Shown here: positions 16,038-24,884 of the stretch, in pieces | Layout: every line of letters begins with the position of its first letter | Position numbering within the stretch: position 1 is the stretch's first letter | DNA from: Paracoccaceae bacterium | GTDB lineage: Bacteria; Pseudomonadota; Alphaproteobacteria; Rhodobacterales; Rhodobacteraceae | Assembly (NCBI GenBank): GCA_002402045.2 | Contig: NVUX02000030.1 | Coordinates: forward strand, 1 to 37,511 | Length of the DNA: 37,511 nt | Direction: 5' to 3' | Notes under the pieces: generated by a model | The model's input: only the letters and a program-made list of their open reading frames with translations | Told to the model about the DNA's origin: nothing | Databases searched by the model: none | Position numbers and translations under genes: made by a program

Positions 16038-18527
16038 CTACCCATCCACCCTTATGCTTGCATTTTTCGGGTCATAGGGGCTGTCCACCACCACCTCGGC
16101 CTCCCAAAGCTTACCCAGCATTTTGACGTGCAGCTTTTGGCCTGCCACCGCCAGCTCAGGCGGTAAATAGCCCATGCCGATGCTTTTCTCAAAGTGCACA
16201 GAGTAGCCGCCGGAGGTAAGGCGGCCCACTTTTTTGCCATCAAGAAACAGCGCTTCGCGGCCCCATGGGTCGGCGTCAGGCGGGCCATCAATGAGCAGGG
16301 TGCAGCACTTGGCACGAATGCCGGTTTCCAGCATGGCCTCTTTGCCGTGGAACTCCTTATCGAGGTTCACAAAACGCGGAATATCAGCCTCCAACGGCGT
16401 TGCATCGCGGCCCAACTCGGTGCCAAAGGCGCGGTAGCTCTTCTCTTGCCGTAGCCAGTTTTGAGCCCGCGCGCCCACCAGCTTCAAGCCGTGCTTTTTA
16501 CCCGCTTTTTCGATCAAATCGAAAAGGTAGTTTTGCATTTCGATCGGGTGGTGCAGTTCCCAGCCGAGCTCGCCGGTATAGGCCACGCGAATGGCGTGCA
16601 CAGGGCACATGCCCAGCTCTATTTTGCGCGAGGTCAGCCACGGGAAGCGTTTGTTGCTCAAAGCGGTGGCGGGGTCGGCGTCTATGATGATGTCCCGCAG
16701 CAGGTCGCGGGATTTGGGGCCGGCAATGGCGAATACACCGTATTGCGTGGTGACATTCTGGATTTCGATATAGCCAAACTCGGGCGCTTTATCCGCAGCG
16801 GCTTTGCGCAGGAAATCCCCGTCATAATCGGTAAGGGCACCGGATGAAACGAGGTAGTATTCATCAGCAGATTCGCGCACGATGGTGTATTCGGTACGTG
16901 TCGTGCCTGCGCCTGTTAGTGCATAGGTCAGGTTTATCCGGCCAATGCTTGGCAGCTTGTTACAGGTAAACCAATCGAGGAATGCCGTAGCCCCTGGGCC
17001 TTTAACGCGGTGCTTGGTAAAGGCCGAGGCCTCAACCAGCCCAACGCCATTGCGGATGGCTTTGGCCTCTTCAACCGCATATTGCCACCAGCCACCACGG
17101 CGGAAGCTGCGGGAATCGAGGTCGCTGAACCCCTCGGGCGCGAAGTAATTTGGCCGCTCCCAGCCGTTGACCACGCCAAACTGCGCGCCGCGGGCTTTCA
17201 TACGTTCATAGCAAGGCGTCGTGCGTAGCGGGCGGCAGGCTTCGCGCTCCTCATCGGGGTGGTGCAGCACGTAAACATGCTCATAGCACTCCTCGTTTTT
17301 GCGCGCGGCGTATTCCGTGGTTATCCAGTCGCCATAGCGCTTGGGGTCAAGGCTAGCCATGTCGATCTCAGCCTCACCATTCACCATCATTTGCGCAAGG
17401 TAATAGCCCGTGCCGCCAGCGGCCGTAATGCCAAAGGAGAACCCTTCTGCCAGCCACATATTGCGCAGGCCGGGGGCGGGGCCAACCAGCGGGTTACCAT
17501 CAGGCGTGTAACAAATCGGGCCGTTAAAGTCGTCTTTCAAGCCGGAATCCTCACATGAGGGCATCCGGTGGATCATTGCCATATACTGCTCTTCGATCCG
17601 CTCCAGATCGAGCGGGAACAGGTCAGCGCGGAAGCTATCGGGCACGCCATGCTCAAAGCAGGCTGGAGCGCCCTTTTCATAAACGCCAAGGATCCAACCG
17701 CCGCGCTCTTCACGCACGTAAGACTGCGCGTCAGCGTCGCGGATCACCGGATGCTCGGGGTTAGACTTGCGAAACTCAACAAGTGCGGGGTCGGCATCGG
17801 TTACGATGAACTGGTGCTCCACGGGGATGGCCGGAATTTTGATGCCAAGCAGCTTGGCTGTACGCTGAGCGTGGTTGCCCGTGGCCGTTACCACATGCTC
17901 GGCATGAATTTCAAAGGTCTCGCCAGAGGGCACAAGGTTGCCACCTTTTTCGACCATAATCGCGCCGCACACAATCCAGTGGTCTTCGGCCCATTCATAG
18001 CTATCAACCTGCCGTTTACGAATAATCTCAACGCCGCGTTGCCGCGCGCCTTTGGCCATGGCCATGGTGACGTCGGCTGGGTTAATATAGCCATCAGCAG
18101 GGTGGTAAAGCGCACCTTTCAGGCCTTCGATATTAATCAGCGGCCAGCGCGCCTTGATCTGCTCGGGTGTCAGAAACTCATATTCGATGCCCACGCTATC
18201 GGCGATCGTCGCATAAAGCATGTATTCGTCCATCCGCGCATCAGTTTGGGCCATGCGCAGATTGCCAACAACCGAAAATCCCGCATTCAGGCCTGTTTCG
18301 GCCTCCAGCTCTTTATAAAACTTCACCGAGTAATCATGAATGTGGCTGGTGGCGTAGCCCATATTAAACAACGGAAGCAGCCCTGCCGCATGCCATGTGG
18401 AGCCTGAAGTCAGCTCGTCCCGCTCCAAGAGCACCACGTCATCCCAGCCTGCTTTTGCAAGATGGTAAGCAATGCCCGCCCCCACAGCCCCGCCGCCAAC
18501 AACCAAAGCTTTTATACGATCTTTCAT
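16038..18527 (-). CDS. FAD-dependent oxidoreductase / GcvT-family protein, dimethylglycine- or sarcosine-dehydrogenase-like
   Basis: The 829-residue protein has the layout of dimethylglycine/sarcosine dehydrogenases: an N-terminal DAO FAD domain (GGGAVGAG at residues 11-18; SGSTWHAAG with H46, the position of covalent FAD attachment in mammalian DMGDH), an FAO_M middle region around residues 375-430, then GcvT aminomethyl-transferase domains (about 440-710 and 725-820; VAYTGELGWELH). These enzymes oxidatively demethylate N-methyl amino acids and pass the one-carbon unit to tetrahydrofolate. ATG 18527 follows AAAGGTG and matches the conserved start; 37 further upstream codons in frame look non-coding. 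It is divergent from an amino-acid-type binding protein/permease pair that may import its substrate. The exact substrate is not determinable here. Confidence 0.85.
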   Translation of the reverse strand: MKDRIKALVVGGGAVGAGIAYHLAKAGWDDVVLLERDELTSGSTWHAAGLLPLFNMGYATSHIHDYSVKFYKELEAETGLNAGFSVVGNLRMAQTDARMDEYMLYATIADSVGIEYEFLTPEQIKARWPLINIEGLKGALYHPADGYINPADVTMAMAKGARQRGVEIIRKRQVDSYEWAEDHWIVCGAIMVEKGGNLVPSGETFEIHAEHVVTATGNHAQRTAKLLGIKIPAIPVEHQFIVTDADPALVEFRKSNPEHPVIRDADAQSYVREERGGWILGVYEKGAPACFEHGVPDSFRADLFPLDLERIEEQYMAMIHRMPSCEDSGLKDDFNGPICYTPDGNPLVGPAPGLRNMWLAEGFSFGITAAGGTGYYLAQMMVNGEAEIDMASLDPKRYGDWITTEYAARKNEECYEHVYVLHHPDEEREACRPLRTTPCYERMKARGAQFGVVNGWERPNYFAPEGFSDLDSRSFRRGGWWQYAVEEAKAIRNGVGLVEASAFTKHRVKGPGATAFLDWFTCNKLPSIGRINLTYALTGAGTTRTEYTIVRESADEYYLVSSGALTDYDGDFLRKAAADKAPEFGYIEIQNVTTQYGVFAIAGPKSRDLLRDIIIDADPATALSNKRFPWLTSRKIELGMCPVHAIRVAYTGELGWELHHPIEMQNYLFDLIEKAGKKHGLKLVGARAQNWLRQEKSYRAFGTELGRDATPLEADIPRFVNLDKEFHGKEAMLETGIRAKCCTLLIDGPPDADPWGREALFLDGKKVGRLTSGGYSVHFEKSIGMGYLPPELAVAGQKLHVKMLGKLWEAEVVVDSPYDPKNASIRVDG

Positions 18528-18678
18528 AGCGGCACCTTTTCGCAAACCATTTTGCTGATTGTTTACCGGAAACCACCAGATTTCAAGCGCCACGGCCCGA
18601 CGCCCCATCCGATGAATCCGACACCTTGCGAGTCCCATCTGCTTCCGTCATAGTCTCGCAAGAAACCAACTGGAGGTA

Positions 18679-19473
18679 ATGATGAAACTCAAATCAATTC
18701 TCGTAAGTGCCATGGCTCTTGGCTTTGCAACAGGCGCTATGGCCCAAGCTCTGCCAGATATGGAAGGCCGCACCATTGTTGTGGTTACCGAAAACGCTTA
18801 CCCGCCATTGCAATTTGTTGAGCCCTCCACAGGTGAGGCCATTGGCTGGGAATATGATGCGATGGCAGAAATCGCCCAGCGCCTTAACCTTACCGTTGAA
18901 TACCAAAACACCAGCTGGGATGCGATGATTCCTGCGGTTGCCGATGACCAATATGATATGGGCATGACGGGCATTACCATCCGCGAAGACCGCGCCGAGC
19001 AAGTTGATTTTTCTGACACCTACATGCGCTCCGAAATGGTGATGCTGGTGGCTGGCACCGAAGATCGCTTTAGCGATGCCGCCGGTTTTGCCGCCGACCC
19101 TGAGCTGCTGATGGCCGCCCAGCCCGGCACTACGCCATTTTATGTAGGCGTTTATGATGTGCTTGATGGCGATGAAGCCAACCCGCGCATTAAACTATTT
19201 GAAACTTTTGGCGCAACTGTGCAGGCGCTTAAGGCTGGCGATGTGGACCTTGTGCTCACCGACGGCACGGCTGGCAACGGCTATGTGGACGCCTCCGACG
19301 GCGCGCTGAAAATCGTGGGCGAAGCGCTCGGGAGCGAAAATTTCGGGTTTATCTTTCCGCGCGGCTCAGACCTCGTAGAGCCGATAAATGCCGCCATTGC
19401 CTCCATGCGCGCTGATGGCACGCTGGACGCGCTCAACACCAAGTGGTTCCTTGAGTATAAAATGGGTGGCTAA
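18679..19473 (+). CDS. Amino-acid-type ABC transporter substrate-binding protein
   Basis: The 264-residue protein carries a Sec signal peptide ([19 protein letters not shown], cleavage likely after AMA). The mature part has family-3 solute-binding features: [66 protein letters not shown] split over the usual ligand-binding lobe, and [17 protein letters not shown] near the C-terminus. The conserved Arg of TIREDRAEQ normally contacts the ligand carboxylate. GGAGG lies just upstream of ATG 18679 (ATG 18682 also possible). A 13-bp hairpin separates it from the permease gene. It is divergent from the dimethylglycine-dehydrogenase-like gene, so an N-methylated amino acid or related compound is a reasonable but unproven ligand. 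Confidence 0.87.
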   Translation: MMKLKSILVSAMALGFATGAMAQALPDMEGRTIVVVTENAYPPLQFVEPSTGEAIGWEYDAMAEIAQRLNLTVEYQNTSWDAMIPAVADDQYDMGMTGITIREDRAEQVDFSDTYMRSEMVMLVAGTEDRFSDAAGFAADPELLMAAQPGTTPFYVGVYDVLDGDEANPRIKLFETFGATVQALKAGDVDLVLTDGTAGNGYVDASDGALKIVGEALGSENFGFIFPRGSDLVEPINAAIASMRADGTLDALNTKWFLEYKMGG

Positions 19474-19481
19474 CGCTGCCT

Positions 19482-19510
19482 TCCCTTCTGGCGCTGAGCG
19501 TCGGAAGGGA
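19482..19510 (+). terminator. Intercistronic stem-loop between binding protein and permease genes
   Basis: A 13-pair stem with two G-T pairs (19482-19494 with 19498-19510) and a TGA loop, followed by TATTTTA. It probably lowers permease expression relative to the binding protein, as in the ugp operon of this window. Confidence 0.6.
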
Positions 19511-19527
19511 TATTTTAGGATATTCCC

Positions 19528-20319
19528 TTGCATTCCCAACAAGATAAAGACTTTCCGTATTGGCTGCTGGTAACCGCGATCGTCGGGTTTTACCTCGCGT
19601 ATCGCGTGGCAACAGACGAGCTATATACGCAAGTTATCACCATTGTTTCCAAAGGTGTTTGGGTTACGATATTCGTAACTATCGTCACCTTCCTCATTGC
19701 ATCGGCCTTCGGGCTTTTGCTTGCCGTTGGCTCGCTTTCACGCTTTATCGTCTTCCGGCAGCTCGCCCGGTTTTACATAGAAATTGTGCGCGGCATTCCG
19801 ATACTGGTGTTGCTGTTTTACATTGCTTTTGTCGCCGCCCCCACCCTTGTGGTGGCCATAAACTGGGTGATAGAGCCACTGGGGTTTGATGCGATACGCA
19901 CCCGCGATCTTTCGATGATGTGGAAATCCATTTTGGCGCTCACCATCGGCTATTCGGCGTTTATCGCCGAGGTGTTTCGCGCGGGTATTCAGTCGGTTGA
20001 TGTCGGGCAAATTGAAGCCGCCAAGGCGCTGGGGCTAAATGGCTGGCAGCGTTTCCGGCACATTATTTTTCCGCAGGCTGTGCGCACCATTATGCCACCG
20101 CTCGGCAATGATTTTATTGCCCTTATCAAAGATAGCTCACTGGTTTCGGTGCTTGGCGTGGCCGATATTACGCAACTTGGCAAAATTTATGCGGCGGGCA
20201 GCTTTCGGTTTTTCGAAACCTATAACATAGTTGCTTATGTGTACTTATTGATGACGGTTACGCTTTCGCTCGGCCTGCGCAAGCTAGAACGCAAAATGCG
20301 GTCCGAGCCTTTGGGCTAA
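19528..20319 (+). CDS. Amino-acid-type ABC transporter permease
   Basis: The 263-residue inner-membrane protein belongs to the HisM/HisQ-type permeases. It has hydrophobic segments near residues 10-30, 35-65, 85-110, 130-150 and 225-250, the ARFYIEIVRGIPILV motif of polar amino acid permeases, and the ATPase-docking loop EAAKALGLNGWQRF. Start TTG 19528 has AGGAT about 8 bases upstream, and no other start occurs before the first membrane segment. There is only one permease gene and no ATPase gene nearby, so it may act as a homodimer with an ATPase encoded elsewhere. The next gene is an unrelated kinase. Confidence 0.87.
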   Translation: MHSQQDKDFPYWLLVTAIVGFYLAYRVATDELYTQVITIVSKGVWVTIFVTIVTFLIASAFGLLLAVGSLSRFIVFRQLARFYIEIVRGIPILVLLFYIAFVAAPTLVVAINWVIEPLGFDAIRTRDLSMMWKSILALTIGYSAFIAEVFRAGIQSVDVGQIEAAKALGLNGWQRFRHIIFPQAVRTIMPPLGNDFIALIKDSSLVSVLGVADITQLGKIYAAGSFRFFETYNIVAYVYLLMTVTLSLGLRKLERKMRSEPLG

Positions 20320-20321
20320 CC

Positions 20322-20340
20322 CCGCCGAAGCAGGCGGCGG
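20322..20340 (+). terminator. GC-rich stem-loop after the permease gene
   Basis: CCGCCG (20322-20327) and CGGCGG (20335-20340) with a 7-base loop, three bases after the permease stop. No T-run follows. Confidence 0.35.
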
Positions 20341-20433
20341 TGCGCTAGGATTCGCAACCTAAAAGATACCAAAAAGGTGGATTTTAGCTTTAGGAGCCGC
20401 TAGCATGCGCAGCAACTAAGCAAGGATATTAAC

Positions 20434-22593
20434 GTGAACACACCTCAAGGCATTTTGCGTTCGGGCGAGCTGCTCAACAATACTTATGTAATTGAAAAGC
20501 TGATCGGCTCAGGCGGCACGGGCGAGGTGTATCTGGCCAAAAATATTGTGTCTGGCCGGAAATTTGCCATTAAAATCCTCAAGCAGGAATTCTCGCAAAA
20601 CGAGGCCTTTATTAATCTGATGCGGCGTGAGGCCGACGTGCTGCACAATGTTATTGATGATGCTGTGGTGCGCTATAACGAGCTGCTAAAATCAGAAATG
20701 CATGGCGGCTTTGTGTTTTTGGTGATGGAGTTCATCGAGGGGCAACAGCTGGCTGAGATCATGGAAAGCACGGGCGCGATGACGCCGGAGGCTCTTTTGC
20801 AAGTCGCGCGCCGCATGGGCCAAGGTCTGGCGGCCTCCCATGCGCAAAACGCTTTTCACCGTGATATTTCACCCGATAATATAATCCTGCCGGGCGGTGA
20901 TCCGGCCAAGGCCAAGCTCATTGATTTTGGCATCGCGCGGGATATTTCGGAAAATGCGCAAACCGTGGTTGGCGGTGGTTTTGCCGGCAAATACCAATAT
21001 GCCTCGCCCGAGCAGCTCAATGGTGATGTGGACGCCCGCTCTGATCTCTATAGCCTCGGGATTACGCTGCTAAATGCTTACCGTGGAAAATCCAGCCAGA
21101 TAGGCTCCTCCTTAATGGAGATTGTGCAGGCCAAGGCCCAGCGCGTTGATACGCGCGATGTGCCGGGCCAACTGGGCGAGTTGATTTCGCGGCTGGTTGA
21201 GCCGCGGCCTGAAGACCGCTTTCAGAGTGCAAATGAAATGGTGCAATGGCTAGACGGGACGCCTATTGGCGCGCCCATCGCGGCACCGCCTTCCGCGCCT
21301 TTCGAGCCGACCATGATAATACCATCCAAACCTGCCACCTCATTTCAAGCCCTGCCGGAAGAGCCTGGCGGCGGTGGCCTCGGAAAGTTTATGGTGCTCA
21401 TCTTAATCGCCGTCCTTGGCGGCGGCGGCTGGTTTTTTGGCCTTGGCCCCGGGCGCGAATTGGTTTTCCCCGCAAAGTATGAATCTGAGTCGCCTTACAC
21501 CATTCGGGTTCGGCATGATGAGGGCAGCAATGTTATTACGCTTGCTGGCGTTGTGCGCGGCCCAGAAGCGGGTGCAGAAATGCTCTCCCAGCTGCAATTG
21601 GCCTTCAGCGAATATACGCTAAACCCGGAATTGGAAAACGCCAGCGGCGAGCCAAATGACCGGTGGGAACAGCTTATTGTGAGCATGGTGAAAGAGGCTA
21701 AACCTCTGAAATCATGGAAAGTAGAGATGATAGACGAAACGGTGACTTTAACGGGCGAGGCTGAAAGCGAAGCTTCTGCCAACACTGTAAAGGCCGCATT
21801 TGAAGCCATGGGGCAGCTTATTGATGTGGACACAAGCGTCTCGATAACGGTGGCTATTCCTCCACTAGCACTGGCCCCGCTAAATGAGCTAATTGCCACC
21901 TACCAAACCTGCGGACCGCTGCGCGTAACGGGCGGCGATGGCACTCAGCTTGGCCCGAATGACAGAATCACAATTTCGGGCATTGTTGCGCGAGAAAGCG
22001 ATGTGGAGGTCTTTGATCTAGTGATAGGCGAGGCCGCGCCCGGCCATGCGATAGATTACAATCTTGGTGTGCTCAACGAGCCGGTTTGTGAGGTCGAGGC
22101 CATTTTGCCAGCCCCGAAAAACAACGGGATGGAACTGCTTTATTCTTATGGGCAGCGCGCAGGCGTGGTTGGCTCAAAAGCTTTCCGAGAAGGCGAAAAC
22201 CCTGTGATTGATGTGCTGCTTCCCGAAGAGGCCAATGGCTTTTTATATGCATTTTATGTGGATGCCGAAGGGCAGGTTTTTCATCTCATCCCGCATCTTT
22301 CCCGCCAAACCCACACCGTGCCGCCTATTGGCGAATCCGTGGACGGCAAACGGAAAGTTCGGCTCACATATCCAATTTCGGAAGCCTCAACTGAAAACCT
22401 AGGGTTTCGGGTGGTGGCTCCGTTTGGCACCAATATAGTGGTTGCGGTGCTAAGCCAAAGGCCACTTTTTGATGGCTTGCGGCCAAGGGCGGAATCCGTT
22501 GCGGCCTTGCAAGAAGCACTAGCGCCTCAGGCCGACCTGCTAAGCGAACCAGAAACGCTGGTTATCAGCCGCTACCTTGTAACGGACCCGTGA
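20434..22593 (+). CDS. Membrane-anchored serine/threonine protein kinase with C-terminal DUF4384 domain
   Basis: The 719-residue protein has an N-terminal Hanks-type kinase domain (about residues 18-275): glycine loop GSGGTG (25-30), K47 in FAIKIL, catalytic HRDISPDN (142-149), DFG at 164-166 and ASPEQ at 190-194. A Pro/Ala-rich linker leads to one transmembrane helix (about 318-337). The outer part has two BON-like alpha/beta repeats (about 355-475), a further beta region, and a DUF4384-like segment (about 590-680; FLYAFYVDAEGQVFHLIP). HRD-x-S in place of HRD-x-K occurs in other bacterial kinases and does not suggest loss of activity. Start is GTG 20434 after AAGGA. It is followed by an OmpA-family gene that may be functionally linked. 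Confidence 0.87.
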   Translation: MNTPQGILRSGELLNNTYVIEKLIGSGGTGEVYLAKNIVSGRKFAIKILKQEFSQNEAFINLMRREADVLHNVIDDAVVRYNELLKSEMHGGFVFLVMEFIEGQQLAEIMESTGAMTPEALLQVARRMGQGLAASHAQNAFHRDISPDNIILPGGDPAKAKLIDFGIARDISENAQTVVGGGFAGKYQYASPEQLNGDVDARSDLYSLGITLLNAYRGKSSQIGSSLMEIVQAKAQRVDTRDVPGQLGELISRLVEPRPEDRFQSANEMVQWLDGTPIGAPIAAPPSAPFEPTMIIPSKPATSFQALPEEPGGGGLGKFMVLILIAVLGGGGWFFGLGPGRELVFPAKYESESPYTIRVRHDEGSNVITLAGVVRGPEAGAEMLSQLQLAFSEYTLNPELENASGEPNDRWEQLIVSMVKEAKPLKSWKVEMIDETVTLTGEAESEASANTVKAAFEAMGQLIDVDTSVSITVAIPPLALAPLNELIATYQTCGPLRVTGGDGTQLGPNDRITISGIVARESDVEVFDLVIGEAAPGHAIDYNLGVLNEPVCEVEAILPAPKNNGMELLYSYGQRAGVVGSKAFREGENPVIDVLLPEEANGFLYAFYVDAEGQVFHLIPHLSRQTHTVPPIGESVDGKRKVRLTYPISEASTENLGFRVVAPFGTNIVVAVLSQRPLFDGLRPRAESVAALQEALAPQADLLSEPETLVISRYLVTDP

Positions 22594-22684
22594 ACGGCCC
22601 ATATAAAGACTATTAAAACGGCTCATTTGCCGGACATTGATTTTTTGGCTATATTGGCCGTGAATATTTAAAGGAGTAAAATAT

Positions 22685-23332
22685 ATGGGACTGAAAAAAA
22701 TAGCGGCTTTATTGGCTTTTTCGGCAACGGTCTCCCCGCTGGCGGCATCTGCCCAAGCCTTGACGGCCGACGAAATATTGGCACTCCTGCAAGCGCAGCG
22801 CGCCACACTAACCGCTGGACAGGGCGCCGCCCGCACGTTGGAATTTGTAGCCGGATCTACGCCCGCAACCACAAACCCAGGCGGCATGGCCTTGGTTGCG
22901 CCTCTGCCTGGTGATGCCATAGCTGCCAGTACGGAAGGCGCTATGATTCCTGAGGAAATGGTTATTGATCTTACGATTTTCTTTGAGTTTGATTCCGCAT
23001 TGCTGAAGGTTGAGTCGAAATCTCAGGTCGATGCGCTTTGCACCGCCATTACGGCAAATGAAGCCGCCTTGGCCGCAACGATCGCAGACGGTTCAGAAGC
23101 CGCCCACGGGTCTTATCAGATAATTGGCCATACAGATGCCTCAGGCTCGGTCGCTTACAATCTATCACTTTCGCAGGCCAGAGCGGACGAAGTTGTGCGC
23201 TATATGGTGCGTGAATGCGGCTTAGACGGCAATGTTTTGCAAGCTGTGGGCATGGGGGAAGGACGGCTGAAGGATGCCAGCAACCCAAGGGCAGACCAGA
23301 ATCGCCGAGTCGAAATTCAGGTTGTGCTTTAA
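22685..23332 (+). CDS. OmpA-family protein with C-terminal peptidoglycan-binding domain
   Basis: The 215-residue protein has a Sec signal peptide (MGLKKIAALLAFSATV, cleavage likely after ASA), a low-complexity Ala/Thr-rich region to about residue 95, then an OmpA-like domain. This domain includes IFFEFDSALL, an IIGHTDASGS motif and LSQARADEVVRYM, and ends RRVEIQVVL. The Asp and Arg of this fold bind meso-diaminopimelate of peptidoglycan. No transmembrane barrel precedes it, so it is likely a soluble periplasmic peptidoglycan-associated protein. AAAGGAG precedes ATG 22685. It follows the kinase gene by 91 bases on the same strand. Confidence 0.88.
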   Translation: MGLKKIAALLAFSATVSPLAASAQALTADEILALLQAQRATLTAGQGAARTLEFVAGSTPATTNPGGMALVAPLPGDAIAASTEGAMIPEEMVIDLTIFFEFDSALLKVESKSQVDALCTAITANEAALAATIADGSEAAHGSYQIIGHTDASGSVAYNLSLSQARADEVVRYMVRECGLDGNVLQAVGMGEGRLKDASNPRADQNRRVEIQVVL

Positions 23333-23405
23333 GCGTTCCACTGCGGCTTGCTTAGCCAGATAGTCGTGCGCTGCTGTTGTTTTGCAGCATGGGCTGAAAT
23401 TGTCG

Positions 23406-23425
23406 GCGCAGCGCGCATGCTGCGC
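23406..23425 (+). terminator. GC-rich stem-loop after the OmpA-family gene
   Basis: GCGCAGC (23406-23412) and GCTGCGC (23419-23425) with a 6-base loop, between convergent genes. No T-run is present, so any terminator role is weakly supported. Confidence 0.35.
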
Positions 23426-23490
23426 TATCAAGCAGTGCTTCGCTCGACGCGCTGCGATAGTGTGTTACTCAGCCTTGTTCCGGTTTGCTT

Positions 23491-23973
23491 CTAGCGATAG
23501 AAAATATTTCCGCCAAATCTTCCGCGTTTTGAAAGCGTTGCAAACCAGCCAGGGCGCATACTGGCGGCATGAAAAAAGAGCGCGCCGTTGGTGATGTCTT
23601 CATTGCGGTCAATGAGCAGCTCAAGCGAAATATTCCGCATTTTAGCGAGCTCGGCGGGCTCTCCAAAATGATCATTCGGAATGGCGTCACAGCGGTAGCT
23701 GAACTGGCATGAACCGTTATAGCGCTGGTCAATCACCCCACATACACTTGCCGGAAAGCGGCTATCTGCGGCACGGTTCAGGATCACCTCCCCCACAGCG
23801 CGCTCACCTTCATAGCTGGTGCCACGGGCCTCAAAGTAAAGCGCCTCGGACAAACAATCGAGATCGGCAGAGGTATAGCCCGAGCTGGAAAGCGTGGCTT
23901 CCATCGGGGAAACTTGCGTGCAGGCGGTGAGCACAGCAAGCAGTAGTATAGTAATATTTGAACGGAGCATCAT
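23491..23973 (-). CDS. SleB-type cell wall hydrolase, predicted lipoprotein
   Basis: The 160-residue protein begins MMLRSNITILLLAV and has a lipobox LTAC, so it is probably an acylated lipoprotein. The rest matches the SleB/Hydrolase_2 family of peptidoglycan lytic enzymes: LSEALYFEARGTSYEGERAV carries the catalytic Glu (split by one residue from the usual E-A-R-G core), followed by EVILNRA, FPASVCGVI and CQFSYRCD. The C-terminal NGALFFHA and FGGNIFYR are also typical. I placed the start at ATG 23973 because it puts the lipobox at a normal distance; the frame extends 16 codons upstream without signal-like sequence. ATG 23970 is equally possible. It would cleave the glycan backbone in wall remodelling. 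Confidence 0.85.
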   Translation of the reverse strand: MMLRSNITILLLAVLTACTQVSPMEATLSSSGYTSADLDCLSEALYFEARGTSYEGERAVGEVILNRAADSRFPASVCGVIDQRYNGSCQFSYRCDAIPNDHFGEPAELAKMRNISLELLIDRNEDITNGALFFHAASMRPGWFATLSKRGRFGGNIFYR

Positions 23974-24110
23974 GCACACCCAATTAGTTAAATCTGCGCG
24001 TATATGGACTGCATACCGCAAAATTACAAGATGCGTGCGATTTTACTGGCAATATGTCGCAAACAGGCGCATCCTCCCGCCCGCTACATTTTGCCAAATC
24101 CGGAGTTGTT

Positions 24111-24884
24111 TTGTCTAATATATCTGATACCGCCTTGCTCACCTATGCCACCCTTCTTGCAGAAGATGCCGGAAAAGTGGCTATGGGTTATTTTCGACGC
24201 ACACTGGGGATTGAGGTAAAAGCTGACCTAAGCCCCGTGACCATAGCCGACAAAGCCGTTGAGGCATTTGTGCGTGAGCGCCTAGTGCGGGATTTCCCTG
24301 AGGACGGCATATTTGGCGAGGAAGAAGGCGCCAGCGGGCTTGACCGAGACCGCGTATGGGTTCTGGATCCGATAGACGGCACGCGCTCTTTCCTCTCTGG
24401 CTATCCGACATTCGGGTTTTTGCTCGCCATTCTTGAGCATGGCAAACCCAAAATCGGGGTCATTGGCATTCCGGCAATGAATGAAGTTTATACCGGCCTT
24501 GGGACTGAGGCCCGCTGTAACGGCAAGCCGATCGCGGTTTCTCAACAGACATCCCTTAATGACGCCATTTTGTATATACACGAAGCCGAGCACATGCGCA
24601 CGGATGATGAAGCCGTGCTGGAGCGATTGACCAAGTCGGGGTCTACCCGCCGCTTTGCGTATGACTGTTACGCCCATGCGCTTTTAGCCGCCGGGCATAT
24701 TGATGCTGTCGTGGATTACAACCTACAACCCTATGACTATCTCCCACTATGTGCGCTGATCGAGGCCGCAGGCGGGGTGATCACAGATTGGCAGGGGCAA
24801 CCACTGACGCTGGAATCCGACGGGCGGGTAATTAGCGCGGCTACGCCAGAACTACACGCAGAACTCTTGGAGATTACACGATGA
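24111..24884 (+). CDS. Inositol-monophosphatase-family phosphatase, histidinol-phosphatase (HisN)-like
   Basis: The 257-residue product has the Mg-dependent IMPase family motifs: EE at residues 70-71 in GEEEG, DPIDGT at 86-91 (metal-binding D86 and D89), and the C-terminal PYDYLPLCALIEAAGG. The PYD form and ITDWQG following it resemble HisN-type histidinol phosphatases more than inositol phosphatases or CysQ, but the substrate is not certain. I favour TTG 24111, which has GGAG 5 bases upstream and matches the family N-terminus. ATG 24054 in the same frame would add 19 residues without a ribosome-binding site. Its stop overlaps the next gene's ATG (ATGA), so the two are coupled. Confidence 0.82.
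   Translation: MSNISDTALLTYATLLAEDAGKVAMGYFRRTLGIEVKADLSPVTIADKAVEAFVRERLVRDFPEDGIFGEEEGASGLDRDRVWVLDPIDGTRSFLSGYPTFGFLLAILEHGKPKIGVIGIPAMNEVYTGLGTEARCNGKPIAVSQQTSLNDAILYIHEAEHMRTDDEAVLERLTKSGSTRRFAYDCYAHALLAAGHIDAVVDYNLQPYDYLPLCALIEAAGGVITDWQGQPLTLESDGRVISAATPELHAELLEITR

Noticed and set aside
17568-18407. 279-codon plus-strand open frame inside the dimethylglycine-dehydrogenase-like gene
   Set aside because: It lies antisense to conserved FAD-domain coding sequence, and its translation shows no family features. It is explained by codon bias of the real gene.
18528-18638. 37-codon N-terminal extension of the dimethylglycine-dehydrogenase-like protein
   Set aside because: The extension is Arg-rich without family similarity. 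ATG 18527 has AAAGGTG and begins at the conserved FAD-binding strand.
20857-20880. Possible pseudokinase because HRD is followed by I-S-P-D-N rather than x-K-P-x-N
   Set aside because: The catalytic Asp, Asn, DFG and the glycine-loop Lys are all present, and HRDxS forms are common among bacterial kinases.
23333-23490. Small gene between the OmpA-family and SleB-like genes
   Set aside because: Short open frames there lack ribosome-binding sites and coding character; the segment holds only GC-rich stem-loops.
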